Of a stretch of 64,000 nucleotides of DNA, positions 26,138 to 36,618 are shown piece after piece. Both the position numbers and the translations under genes were made by a program. This DNA is from an uncultured Collinsella sp. Lineage in GTDB: Bacteria > Actinomycetota > Coriobacteriia > Coriobacteriales > Coriobacteriaceae. The notes under the pieces were generated by a model that was not told where the DNA came from, did not search any database, and saw only the letters and a list, made by a program, of their open reading frames with translations. Position 1 is the stretch's first letter. Each line of letters opens with the position of its first letter. The stretch is taken from assembly GCA_902470765.1 (NCBI GenBank), contig CABRHW010000003.1:96780-160779 (forward strand). The letters run 5' to 3'.

Positions 26138-27180
26138 TGGATCCGAGCGTCTACATCCCCGCCTACCTGGAGCGCACCTACCTGGCGTCGCACCCCGAAC
26201 TCACCGATGCAGCACGCGAGCTAGTCCACAACGATATAAGCGCAAATCCTCAAAAGTATGCGCAGACCGAGCATGCCCAGGCGCTGCTATCCTATGCCGG
26301 CGTTCATCGTCATTTGCTCGATGAGCTTCACCGCATCGAGGACATGGGCAGCGACGAGGAGTTTGAGCAGACGCGCAACCGCCTGTTCGACGACATGCGC
26401 GATGAGTTGCTCAAGATTGTTCGTGTCGATGCGCTGGCCGTCGATGCCCAGTTGCTCGCCATCATCCTGGCCGATACGCCCGTCGATGCCTGCCTGGGCG
26501 ACCTGATGAAGCTCGAAGCGAGCACGGCCGATTACCTGCAGCAAAGCGTACCCGGGTTTGACATGGAGGCACCGCATTACTGGGCCAACAACATGTTGGC
26601 AGACGGCATCACGGCAGCCGATCTCACCGTGAGCGAACCGGCCCTTATCGGGTGGCTCCACACGCTCGAGGCCATCTCGCAGCTGTGCATGGCAAGCGCC
26701 CGCTACCGTGCCGCCGCCAACTATTCCCGTCGCGTCCTTAAGGCGGAGGGCTATCCCACCCGCGCCGCCGGCACCGTGCTGCTTGCCCTCGCCCGTCTGG
26801 AAGACCAGGACGGCTTTTTTGCCCTGGCCCACCAGCTCGAGGAGCAGATCGGGGCCGATGCACTCGAGAACTCTCCTTGGTATCTGCTCGCTCGCACGAT
26901 CCTGCTGTTCAAAACGAACAAGATGCGTCCGGCGACGCGCGCGCTGCGCGAGTTTGCCAACCGTTGCGAGGGCGGCGCGTTCTTCTTGCTGAACCCCATG
27001 TACCAGACGCCGTACCTTCCCTGCCGACCCGAGCCGCGCGATCCTTGGGACCTTTCGCATCAGGCGGTTTGGGAAGCCGACGGCATCATCTCGGACACCC
27101 CCGACTTTGCCCCCTGGGCCAATGCCTGCGAAGACGTGTCGCAGCTTGCCCAGGAATTTGCGCGCCGCTACGGCTTTTAG
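26137..27180 (+). CDS. Second helical-repeat protein, coupled to the preceding gene
   Basis: A 347-aa protein overlapping the preceding stop by one base. Its general build matches the upstream protein: Ala/Leu-rich helices, a segment with a helix-turn-helix TPR pattern (SARYRAAANYSRRVLKAEGYP), and a conserved-looking end YQTPYLPCRPEPRDPWDLSH. It may be a divergent paralogue, as the C-terminal regions of both mention an xxYLxCxPxxRDPWxL-type motif here and PYLANTPLRRRPKDAERDLDPW in the first. No catalytic motif is seen. It ends 45 bases before murT-gatD, so a three-gene operon is plausible. Confidence 0.55.
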   Translation: MDPSVYIPAYLERTYLASHPELTDAARELVHNDISANPQKYAQTEHAQALLSYAGVHRHLLDELHRIEDMGSDEEFEQTRNRLFDDMRDELLKIVRVDALAVDAQLLAIILADTPVDACLGDLMKLEASTADYLQQSVPGFDMEAPHYWANNMLADGITAADLTVSEPALIGWLHTLEAISQLCMASARYRAAANYSRRVLKAEGYPTRAAGTVLLALARLEDQDGFFALAHQLEEQIGADALENSPWYLLARTILLFKTNKMRPATRALREFANRCEGGAFFLLNPMYQTPYLPCRPEPRDPWDLSHQAVWEADGIISDTPDFAPWANACEDVSQLAQEFARRYGF

Positions 27181-27225
27181 CGACGCGATCGCCCCGACCA
27201 TGTCATTAACGTTAGGAACGGCTTC

Positions 27226-29403
27226 ATGAACCTCCGCTCATCTCTCGCCTGCACCTCGAGCGATATCGCCCGATGGGGACTGCGCTCCGTCCTCAAACGC
27301 CAGGGCGGCGTGCTTCCCGGCCGCATCGCCATGAAAATCGATCCCGAGCTGCTGAGCAACCTCGCAGGCCTGGTCGATCGCAGCGTGGTGATCACCGGCA
27401 CCAACGGCAAGACCACGACCTCCAACCTGATCGCCGACGCCGTTGCCGCCAGCGGCGCCACCGTGGTGTGTAACCGCGCCGGCAACAATATGGAGCCGGG
27501 CGTGGTGGGTGCGCTGCTCGAAGCCCGTGGCGGACTTAAGCGCGCCGGCAGCGGCAAGCGCGTGGGCGTCTTTGAGTGCGACGAGCTCTACACGGTGCGC
27601 GTTCTGCCCAAACTCAAGCCGACGTACTTTGTGCTGCTCAACCTGTTCCGCGACCAGCTAGACCGCTACGGCGAGATCGACCATACCCAAGACGTCATCG
27701 CCCATGCGTTGGAGCTCTCTCCGACAACGACGCTCATCTACAACGCCGACGACCCGCTGTGCGCCTCGATTGCCGCGCGTGTTCCCAACGCAAGCATTGC
27801 CTTTGGCATCGACGGCGCCACCAACACCGAGTCCGACCGTATTAGCGACTCGCGTTTTTGCTCGCAGTGCAACGCGCCGCTGGAGTACGACTATGTGCAG
27901 TACGGACAGCTTGGCGCATACCATTGTCCCTCGTGCGGCTGGGCCCGCCCCGGGCTTGTCCGTCGCGTGACGGGCGTGGAGCTCGGCTGCGATGGCTACG
28001 GCTTTGACCTGGCCTTTGAATCTGCGCCCGCCGCAGCTGCCGTACATATCGCCACACGCTACAACGGCCTGTATATGGTCTACAACGTTGCCGCCGCCTT
28101 CTTTGCCGCGCACGAACTGGGCGTCGATACGGCGCACTTGCAGCCCACGCTCGATGCCTACGTGCCCGCGGGTGGCCGTATGGGTCGCTGGGATATTGCC
28201 GGACGCACCGTCGAGGCCAACCTGGCCAAAAATCCCGTGGGCTTCGATCGCCAGATCCAGTCCATTAAAACGGCCGGCGGCAGGCTCTGTGCTTTCTTCC
28301 TTAACGACAACGATGCCGACGGTCACGACGTCTCGTGGATCTACGACGTCGACTTTGAGCGCATCGCCGACACACCGGGGCTTGTCGCCTTTGCCGGCGG
28401 CACGCGCGCACACGACATGCAGGTGCGCTTGAAGTACGCCGGCATCGATGCCGCGATTATCTCGAATGTCGAGCAGGCGATTGGTGCCGTTGCGGATGAA
28501 GCCGCCGGCGACACCTTCTACGCCGTCGCCAACTACACGGCCTTTCCGCCGCTGGTCAAGGAGCTCGACGAGCTCAAAGGCAGCGATGCAGCTACGGTTG
28601 CTGCCCACGCCGCAACGCGCGCCGATGGTAGCGCCGTCCCCGCCGACGATGCGCCGGTCGAGCTTTCGCGCCCCCTGCGCATCGTCTACCTGTATCCCGA
28701 TGCCCTCAATCTGTACGGCGACGGCGGCAATGTCATCGCCCTCGAGCGCCGCTGCGCCTGGCGCGGCATCCCCGTTCGCGTGGACGAGGTCCGCATGGGC
28801 GAGTCGCTCGATCTGCATGATGCCGATATCGTCATGATGGGCGGCGGCTCTGATCGCGACCAGCTGGCCGTGGCGCACGAGCTGCTCGCTCAAAAAGACA
28901 AGGTTGCGGCCTATGTTGAGGACGGCGGCTCGTTGCTTGCTATCTGCGGCAGCTATCAGCTGCTCGGCCGTTCATACTACATGGGTGAAGATCGCATCGA
29001 GGGTTTGGGCGTCATTGCCGCCGAAACTGTACGCGGCTCCGACCGCCTGATCGGCAATGTCGCCGTCAAGACCGACCTGGCACCTGAGCCCTTTGTGGGA
29101 TTCGAGAACCACGGCGGCCGCACCCTGCTCGATACAGAGGCCACGCCGCTCGGAACGTCCGTCGTCGCGGGCACCGGCAACAACGGCGACGATGGCTTTG
29201 AGGGTCTGATCTACAAGGGAGTCATCGGCACGTACCTGCACGGACCAGCGCTACCCAAGAACCCCGAACTCACCGACTGGCTCATTACCCACGCCCTCGA
29301 GCGCCGCGGCGACGCACAGGCCACAGCCCTGCTGCCGCTCAAGCCCCTCGACGAAACCTACGAGCACACCGCCCACGACGCCGCCATGAAGCTCCTCCCC
29401 TAA
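27226..29403 (+). CDS. MurT-GatD fusion: lipid II isoglutaminyl synthase in one polypeptide
   Basis: A 725-aa protein. Residues 1 to about 470 are MurT: Mur-ligase P-loop GTNGKTTT at 58-65, FECDELYTVRVLPKLKPTYF, and a four-Cys zinc ribbon near 212-237 (CSQCN, CPSCG). From about residue 483 the sequence is GatD, a class I glutaminase: IVYLYPDALNLYGDGGN, nucleophile Cys about 574 in LLAICGSYQLLG, and His about 672 in TYLHGPALPKNPELTDWL. In Staphylococcus aureus murT and gatD are separate genes whose products amidate D-Glu of lipid II to D-isoGln. Here both activities are joined. The start has TAGGAA upstream, and codons run without a break across the junction. Confidence 0.92.
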   Translation: MNLRSSLACTSSDIARWGLRSVLKRQGGVLPGRIAMKIDPELLSNLAGLVDRSVVITGTNGKTTTSNLIADAVAASGATVVCNRAGNNMEPGVVGALLEARGGLKRAGSGKRVGVFECDELYTVRVLPKLKPTYFVLLNLFRDQLDRYGEIDHTQDVIAHALELSPTTTLIYNADDPLCASIAARVPNASIAFGIDGATNTESDRISDSRFCSQCNAPLEYDYVQYGQLGAYHCPSCGWARPGLVRRVTGVELGCDGYGFDLAFESAPAAAAVHIATRYNGLYMVYNVAAAFFAAHELGVDTAHLQPTLDAYVPAGGRMGRWDIAGRTVEANLAKNPVGFDRQIQSIKTAGGRLCAFFLNDNDADGHDVSWIYDVDFERIADTPGLVAFAGGTRAHDMQVRLKYAGIDAAIISNVEQAIGAVADEAAGDTFYAVANYTAFPPLVKELDELKGSDAATVAAHAATRADGSAVPADDAPVELSRPLRIVYLYPDALNLYGDGGNVIALERRCAWRGIPVRVDEVRMGESLDLHDADIVMMGGGSDRDQLAVAHELLAQKDKVAAYVEDGGSLLAICGSYQLLGRSYYMGEDRIEGLGVIAAETVRGSDRLIGNVAVKTDLAPEPFVGFENHGGRTLLDTEATPLGTSVVAGTGNNGDDGFEGLIYKGVIGTYLHGPALPKNPELTDWLITHALERRGDAQATALLPLKPLDETYEHTAHDAAMKLLP

Positions 29404-29410
29404 CGCCCCG

Positions 29411-29442
29411 CCACTACAAAGGGACAGGCACCTTTGTGGTGG
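29411..29442. repeat. Palindromic element, copy 1 (22-nt core shared with 62198-62219)
   Basis: CCACTACAAAGG (29411-29422) pairs with CCTTTGTGGTGG (29431-29442) with one T-G wobble. The 22 bases at 29421-29442 are identical to the complement of 62198-62219. It follows the murT-gatD stop. Confidence 0.65.
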
Positions 29443-29502
29443 TTTTCCAGTTTGCCAACGATATACGCGCCGGCAAAAAAGTCTGCTATACTCTTTCCCG
29501 CT

Positions 29503-29579
29503 GTCCCCATCGTCTAGCGGCCAAGGACGCCACCCTTTCAAGGTGGATATCGCGGGTTCGAATCCCGCTGGGGGCACCA
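29503..29579 (+). tRNA. tRNA-Glu (anticodon UUC)
   Basis: The acceptor stem GTCCCCA pairs with TGGGGGC, the anticodon loop CTTTCAA gives UUC, and the T arm is GCGGGTTCGAATCCCGC. The discriminator A is followed by an encoded CCA (29577-29579). TATACT at 29487-29492 is a good -10 box. Confidence 0.95.
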
Positions 29580-29591
29580 TTTGAAATCTGA

Positions 29592-29622
29592 AGCCCGTTA
29601 CCAATTCGGTGACGGGCTTTTT
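29592..29622 (+). terminator. Terminator after tRNA-Glu
   Basis: AGCCCGTTACC pairs with GGTGACGGGCT (one wobble) over AATTC, followed by TTTTTC. Confidence 0.82.
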
Positions 29623-29632
29623 CTTCCCCAAC

Positions 29633-29668
29633 GCCGGGATTCGAACCCGACAGGGTGCGAATCCCGGC
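29633..29668. repeat. 16-bp inverted repeat resembling tRNA T-arm sequence
   Basis: GCCGGGATTCGAACCC (29633-29648) is the inverse of GGGTGCGAATCCCGGC (29653-29668) apart from one base. Both arms contain GATTCGAA/GCGAATC, as in tRNA T arms, and the site lies just after tRNA-Glu. It could be a remnant of integration at the tRNA gene. Confidence 0.4.
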
Positions 29669-29708
29669 AAATCGGCGGCAAAACGGACTCCAAAGCGTCC
29701 TTCTCAAA

Positions 29709-29744
29709 CAAAAAGCCGGGGCCCGCACGATGCGGACCCCGGCT
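29709..29744 (-). terminator. glnA terminator
   Basis: On the minus strand a 14-bp stem (AGCCGGGGTCCGCA with its complement, one U-G wobble) is followed by TTTTTG. The pairing is better on the minus strand than on the plus strand, matching the direction of glnA. Confidence 0.8.
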
Positions 29745-29773
29745 CAATACCGTGACGATATGTCAGTTACGTT

Positions 29774-31861
<2,088 letters not shown>

Positions 31862-31940
31862 ACGGAACTCCCTTCGTATCGGCACCGCGTGAGAAGCGGT
31901 GTTGATTACTAACGAACGAGTCATAGCTTAGGCTCGCCGT

Positions 31941-31978
31941 GTTTCCGCGACATTACCGTTATGTTGCTGTCGCGAAAC
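31941..31978. promoter_or_regulatory. Paired GlnR-like boxes upstream of glutamine synthetase
   Basis: GTTGC-N6-GAAAC stands at 31963-31978 (plus) and GTAAT-N6-GAAAC at 31956-31941 (minus). Actinobacterial GlnR sites have the form GTNAC-N6-GAAAC, so both are near matches arranged as an inverted pair. The inference rests on motif similarity only; no glnR gene is in the window. Confidence 0.35.
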
Positions 31979-32068
31979 CAATCAATGAGGTTACCGCATC
32001 ACAGCGGCGCTGCCGCCCTTAATGGCCAATCAACTGTATAAATTGCAGACCTCTCCCCATAGTTTAAG

Positions 32069-32149
32069 GGTAGTCAATTTGGGATGGGGCTCTATTAACT
32101 GGTATTTCGCATCAAATACCATTCAATATAGCCCCATCCTAGATTGACC
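32069..32149. repeat. 80-bp imperfect inverted repeat between glnN and metF
   Basis: Three stem blocks are nested: GTCAAT (32073-32078) with ATTGAC (32143-32148), GGATGGGGCT (32082-32091) with AGCCCCATCC (32130-32139), and GGTATTT (32101-32107) with AAATACC (32114-32120). It could fold as a long RNA hairpin, act as a cruciform, or be a small non-autonomous transposon relic. No T-run follows. Confidence 0.55.
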
Positions 32150-32287
32150 GCTCTGTTATAGGAAATGCCGATAGCAAAGCATTTTCGATTGGTATCCCCA
32201 AATAGCGAGTGAAACTCCACCGTGACACAGTGGTGCTGTAGAATCCTTAAAACACATCACACTATTGCGTATCTAAAGGAGCACGAT

Positions 32288-33160
32288 ATGCGCGTCGACG
32301 AGGTTTTTAAGCAGGCAGCATCCCAGGGCACCGCACCCGTTTCGTTTGAGATGTTCCCGCCCAAGGGCGAGCTTTCCCTCGACACGGCTCGCGAGGTGGC
32401 AGGCAATCTGTGCAAGCTTTCGCCGAGCTTTGTCTCGGTCACCTGCTCTGCCGGCGGCTCGGGCAACGGCGCCACCACCGCCCCCATCGCACATATGATT
32501 ACGAGCGAATTCGATACACCCTCGGTGGCACACCTTACCTGTGTGGGCCGCTCGCACGCCGATATCGCCGCCAAGATCGACGAGTATCGCACCGCCGGCG
32601 TTGAAAACATCCTGGCCCTGCGTGGTGATCTTCCCGCTGGCGCGACCGAGGACGACAAACCCGCCTCGGACTACGCCTACGCCCGCGACCTCATCCCCGA
32701 GCTCGTCGACGCCGGCTTTTGCGTGGGCGCCGCAGCCTACCCCGAAGGCCACATTGCCTGCGAGGATCTCAACCTCTCGGTCGAGCATCTCAAGCAAAAG
32801 CAAGACGCCGGCGCGAGCTTCTTTGTGACACAGCTCTTCTTTGATAACGAGTGCTTCTACCGTTTTCGCGAGCTTGCCGACAAGGCCGGCATCGCCGTGC
32901 CCATTACCGCTGGCATCATGCCGTTTATGGGCAAGTCACAGATCAGCCGCATGGTCTTTATGTGCGGCGCGTCGCTGCCCTCCCCCGTCATCAAGATCCT
33001 CGCCAAGTACGAGAACGACCCCGAGAGCCTGCAGGCAGCCGGTGTAGATTATGCTGCTCGTCAGCTTTGCGACCTTAAGGAGCACGGTGCCGACGGTCTG
33101 CACCTGTACACTATGAACCGTCCTGCAATCGCCGCGACCATTATGGAGCGCCTGGGGTAA
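32288..33160 (+). CDS. metF: 5,10-methylenetetrahydrofolate reductase
   Basis: A 290-aa flavoprotein. The ATG at 32288 follows AAAGGAG. Signature segments are VSFEMFPPKGELS at the N-terminus, VTCSAGGSG, GVENILALRGDLP and FFVTQLFFDN, plus the late PAGIMP-type stretch ITAGIMPFMGKSQI. It reduces methylene-THF to methyl-THF, the methyl donor for MetH encoded two genes downstream. The stop overlaps the start of the next gene by one base. Slightly shorter than the E. coli enzyme but within the family range. Confidence 0.95.
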   Translation: MRVDEVFKQAASQGTAPVSFEMFPPKGELSLDTAREVAGNLCKLSPSFVSVTCSAGGSGNGATTAPIAHMITSEFDTPSVAHLTCVGRSHADIAAKIDEYRTAGVENILALRGDLPAGATEDDKPASDYAYARDLIPELVDAGFCVGAAAYPEGHIACEDLNLSVEHLKQKQDAGASFFVTQLFFDNECFYRFRELADKAGIAVPITAGIMPFMGKSQISRMVFMCGASLPSPVIKILAKYENDPESLQAAGVDYAARQLCDLKEHGADGLHLYTMNRPAIAATIMERLG

Positions 33161-33948
33161 TGGAAAAACCGCACGTCGATACAACCGTTGTTGAAGTGCC
33201 GGCCGACCTTGCGTCGCCGGCGCTTTACCGTGTCGATGCCGCGCACCATCCCCGTGTCGACCGTGCCGAGATGCTGCGGTATCTGGGTTACGGCGGCCAG
33301 CAGATTGAGCCCGAGCTGTCACGACGTATTGAGCTTGTAGTCGAGCGCCTGGAACTGGACATTGAGCCCCGTGGCGTGCGCCGCGTGTTTGCCGTCGATG
33401 CCACGGGCGTGGACGAACAAAGTGAGCCTTGCATTCGCTTGGTCGGCACCAACGTTGAGCTGCGTGGTCGCGATATCTATCGCCATCTCAAAGACGCCCG
33501 CTTTGCCGCGCTCATGGCATGCACCCTCGGCATGGACGCCGAGCGTCGCCTGCGCACCACGGGAGCCCAGCAGCCCCTGGAGGGAGCCGTGCTCGACGCC
33601 GCATGCTCTGCCTATGTAGAAGCCGCCGTCGAGCAGATGGACCAGCAGGTCAAGGCTGCGGCCGCCGCACACGGACTCGCCGGTAACTGGCGCTTCAGTC
33701 CCGGCTACGGCGACTGCCCGCTTACGGCACAGCGCTCAATCGTGGACGCGCTCAACGCCACGCGGCTCATCGGGCTTACCGTCACGCCCACCAGCCTGCT
33801 CATGCCCACCAAGAGCGTGACCGCGGTGATCGGTCTGTTCGACGGCGAGGTCCACGACGCCCAGAGCCGCCCCACCTGCAATATCTGCCGCATGCGCGAG
33901 CACTGTCGCTTCCGCGCCGCCCACACCACCTGCTATTCCAGCCATTAG
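33160..33948 (+). CDS. Stand-alone methionine synthase reactivation (MetH activation) protein
   Basis: A 262-aa protein. It has the marks of the C-terminal activation domain of MetH: AVDATGVDEQ, a long helix, then FSPGYGDCPLTAQRSIV and TSLLMPTKSVTAVIGLFD, the SAM/cobalamin-contact region. A C-terminal Cys cluster (CNICRMREHC) is an addition seen in such stand-alone forms. It likely enables reductive methylation of oxidised cob(II)alamin bound to the shortened MetH encoded next. Overlap with metF (TAATGG) indicates translational coupling. The electron donor is unknown. Confidence 0.88.
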   Translation: MEKPHVDTTVVEVPADLASPALYRVDAAHHPRVDRAEMLRYLGYGGQQIEPELSRRIELVVERLELDIEPRGVRRVFAVDATGVDEQSEPCIRLVGTNVELRGRDIYRHLKDARFAALMACTLGMDAERRLRTTGAQQPLEGAVLDAACSAYVEAAVEQMDQQVKAAAAAHGLAGNWRFSPGYGDCPLTAQRSIVDALNATRLIGLTVTPTSLLMPTKSVTAVIGLFDGEVHDAQSRPTCNICRMREHCRFRAAHTTCYSSH

Positions 33949-33957
33949 GAGCCCTCG

Positions 33958-36510
33958 ATGTTTACTCCGCTTATCACTCATGATTCTGACGGCACTGCAT
34001 TGGCGGCACCCGTTGATGCCGCACGTCGCAACGGTGCCACGTACAAGACGCGCACGATCGACGATCTGCGCATTAAGGACGATCGCCTGCGTGCGGCCAT
34101 CGAGGGCACGGGGCATCTGCTGTTCGACGGCGGCATGGGCACCATGCTGCAGGCAGCTGGCATGAAGGCCGGCGCCCTACCCGAGCTGCTCAACTTTGAG
34201 GAGCCCCAGGTCATCACCGACATCCAGCGTCAGTACGTCGAGGCCGGATGCGACGTGATCACCGCCAACACCTTTGGCGCCAACGCGCACAAGCTCGATG
34301 GCGCCGCCACCGTGGCAGATGTCTTTGCCGCCGCGGTCTCTTGCGCCCGCGCGGCCGGTGCCCATTACGTCGCCGGCGACATCGGCCCCATCGGTGCACT
34401 GCTTCGCCCCTTGGGTACCCTCAGCTTTGACGAGGCCTACGACCTCTTTGCCGAGGAAGTGCGCGCAGGCGTCGCCGCGGGCGTGGACCTCTTTATTATC
34501 GAGACTATGACCGACCTGGCCGAGATCAAGGCGGCGGTCCTCGCCTGCCGCGAGAACTCCGACCTGCCCGTCTTTGCCACCATGACCTTCGAGGAAGACG
34601 GCCGCACCTTCCTGGGAACGAGTCCCGAGGTCGCCGCCATCACGCTCGATGCCATCGGCGCCGACGTTTTGGGCATCAACTGCAGCCAAGGACCGGCCGA
34701 GCTACGAGGACTCGCCGCACGTATGCTCACCGTTACCGACAAGCCTGTTATGGTGCAGGCCAATGCAGGACTCCCCCATGTGGACGACGACGGCAACACC
34801 GTCTTTGATATCCAAGCCCCCGAATACGCCGAGGCCGTCGCCGGCATGATCGCCGACGGTGTGAGCGTCGTGGGCGGTTGCTGCGGCACCACGCCGGCGC
34901 ACATGGCGGCCTTGCGCACGCTTATCGATAACCACACGCCCAGCCCGCGCCACCGCAAGCCCAGTATGTCGGTCACGAGCGCCCAAACGGTCGTGGACCT
35001 TCCCTGCGACGGCCACAAGATCGCTGTCATCGGCGAGCGTATCAACCCCACCGGCAAAAAACGCCTGCAGCAGGCCCTGCGCGACGGCGACCTGGACTAC
35101 GTCGTGAGCCAGGGCATCAGCCAGCAAGAGCAGGGCGCCGACATCTTGGACGTCAACGTGGGCCTGCCCGAGATCGACGAGGTCAAGATCATCCAGCAGG
35201 CAACCGAGCAGCTCCAGGGCTCCACGCTTCTGCCCCTGCAGATCGACTCCACCGACCCCGCCGCCGTCGAAGCCGCCGTGCGCCGCTACGCCGGCAAGCC
35301 CATCATCAACTCGGTCAACGGCAAGCAGCAGATCATGGACGAGATCTTCCCGCTGGTCGCCCACTATGGCACCAACGTCGTAGGCCTCACGCTCGACGAG
35401 GGCGGCATCCCCGATACCGCCGAGGCCCGTTTTGCCATCGCCGAGCGCATCGTGGCCGAGGCCGCTCGCTACGGCATCGGCCCGGACCGCATCCTCATCG
35501 ACTGCCTGGTCATGACCGCCTCGACCAACCAGCGTCAGGCCGAGCAGATCCTGCGCGCCATGACTATGTGCAAGGAGCGCCTGGGCGTCAAATGCGCGCT
35601 CGGCGTGTCGAACATCAGCTTTGGTCTGCCTGCCCGTCCGCTGCTGGGCTCGGTCTTTTTGGCCGCCGCCTTTGGCGCAGGTCTGGACGCCCCCATCATG
35701 AACCCGGGCTCCAAGCGCTTTATGGACACCGTCTACAGCTATCGCGTGTTGAGCGTCGAGGATGAGGGCTCGACCGGATACATCGAGCGCTACGCCGGCT
35801 GGACCGACCCGTACAAGATCGCTGCCAACCCGGCGGCCGCTCAGGCAGCAACGAGCGAGGCCGCGCCCACAGCGGGCGCCGCGGACACCACCGACGATCC
35901 CATCCGCCACATGGTCGTCTCGGGCCGTAAGGGCGAGATCGCGGCCGAGACCGAGCGCCTGTTGGCCGACCACGACGCCATGGACCTCATCAACAACCAC
36001 TTTATTCCTGCCCTCGACGAGGTCGGTGTCCTCTTTGACCAGGGCAAGTTCTTCTTGCCGCAGCTCATGGCCTCAGCCGAGGCAGCCCGCGTGGGCTTCG
36101 ATACCATCAAGCGTCTGATGCCCGCCGGCGAGATTGCCGACAAGGGCAAGATCTGCGTGGCCACCGTCAAGGGCGACATCCACGATATTGGCAAGAATAT
36201 CGTCAAGATGCTGCTCGATAACTACGGCTACACCGTCTTTGACCTGGGCCGCGATGTCGATCCGCAAGAGGTGCTCAAGACCGTAAAGGAACGCGACATT
36301 AAGCTCGTCGGTCTCTCGGCGCTTATGACCACCACCGTCGTCGCCATGGAGGAGACCATCAAGTTGCTCCATGCCGAGGTTCCGGGCGTCAAGATCATCG
36401 TGGGCGGCGCCGTGCTCACCCCCGAATACGCCAAGCAGATCGGCGCGGACTACTACGCCAAGGACGCCGCCGAGAGCGCGCGTATCGCCGAAGAGGTCTT
36501 TGGCCGGTAA
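33958..36510 (+). CDS. metH: Cobalamin-dependent methionine synthase lacking the activation domain
   Basis: An 850-aa enzyme. The ATG follows TAGGAG. Domains in order: an N-terminal extension (about 1-50), homocysteine S-methyltransferase barrel (LLFDGGMGTMLQ; zinc Cys pair in VVGGCCGTTPAHM near residue 305), pterin-binding barrel (IGERINPTGKKRLQ to about 600), a linker of Ala/Pro/Thr, cobalamin cap and B12-binding domain with GDIHDIGKN (His axial ligand near residue 740). The protein ends where the SAM-dependent activation domain of E. coli MetH (about 1230 aa) would start; that function is encoded by the preceding gene. It methylates homocysteine using methyl-THF. Confidence 0.94.
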   Translation: MFTPLITHDSDGTALAAPVDAARRNGATYKTRTIDDLRIKDDRLRAAIEGTGHLLFDGGMGTMLQAAGMKAGALPELLNFEEPQVITDIQRQYVEAGCDVITANTFGANAHKLDGAATVADVFAAAVSCARAAGAHYVAGDIGPIGALLRPLGTLSFDEAYDLFAEEVRAGVAAGVDLFIIETMTDLAEIKAAVLACRENSDLPVFATMTFEEDGRTFLGTSPEVAAITLDAIGADVLGINCSQGPAELRGLAARMLTVTDKPVMVQANAGLPHVDDDGNTVFDIQAPEYAEAVAGMIADGVSVVGGCCGTTPAHMAALRTLIDNHTPSPRHRKPSMSVTSAQTVVDLPCDGHKIAVIGERINPTGKKRLQQALRDGDLDYVVSQGISQQEQGADILDVNVGLPEIDEVKIIQQATEQLQGSTLLPLQIDSTDPAAVEAAVRRYAGKPIINSVNGKQQIMDEIFPLVAHYGTNVVGLTLDEGGIPDTAEARFAIAERIVAEAARYGIGPDRILIDCLVMTASTNQRQAEQILRAMTMCKERLGVKCALGVSNISFGLPARPLLGSVFLAAAFGAGLDAPIMNPGSKRFMDTVYSYRVLSVEDEGSTGYIERYAGWTDPYKIAANPAAAQAATSEAAPTAGAADTTDDPIRHMVVSGRKGEIAAETERLLADHDAMDLINNHFIPALDEVGVLFDQGKFFLPQLMASAEAARVGFDTIKRLMPAGEIADKGKICVATVKGDIHDIGKNIVKMLLDNYGYTVFDLGRDVDPQEVLKTVKERDIKLVGLSALMTTTVVAMEETIKLLHAEVPGVKIIVGGAVLTPEYAKQIGADYYAKDAAESARIAEEVFGR

Positions 36511-36535
36511 CATAACGGAAACAACCCCACACCAA

Positions 36536-36573
36536 AACGTGCCGCATGTGCCACTTGGCGCGTGCGGCACGTT
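36536..36573. repeat. 11-bp perfect hairpin between metH and the PFL gene
   Basis: AACGTGCCGCA (36536-36546) pairs with TGCGGCACGTT (36563-36573) over a 16-nt loop. No T-run follows on the plus strand, so it may be an attenuator or a protein-binding site. Confidence 0.4.
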
Positions 36574-36618
36574 AGAATAGATGGGACTATGCTCGTTTTG
36601 GCAGATAGGAGCGCAAGG

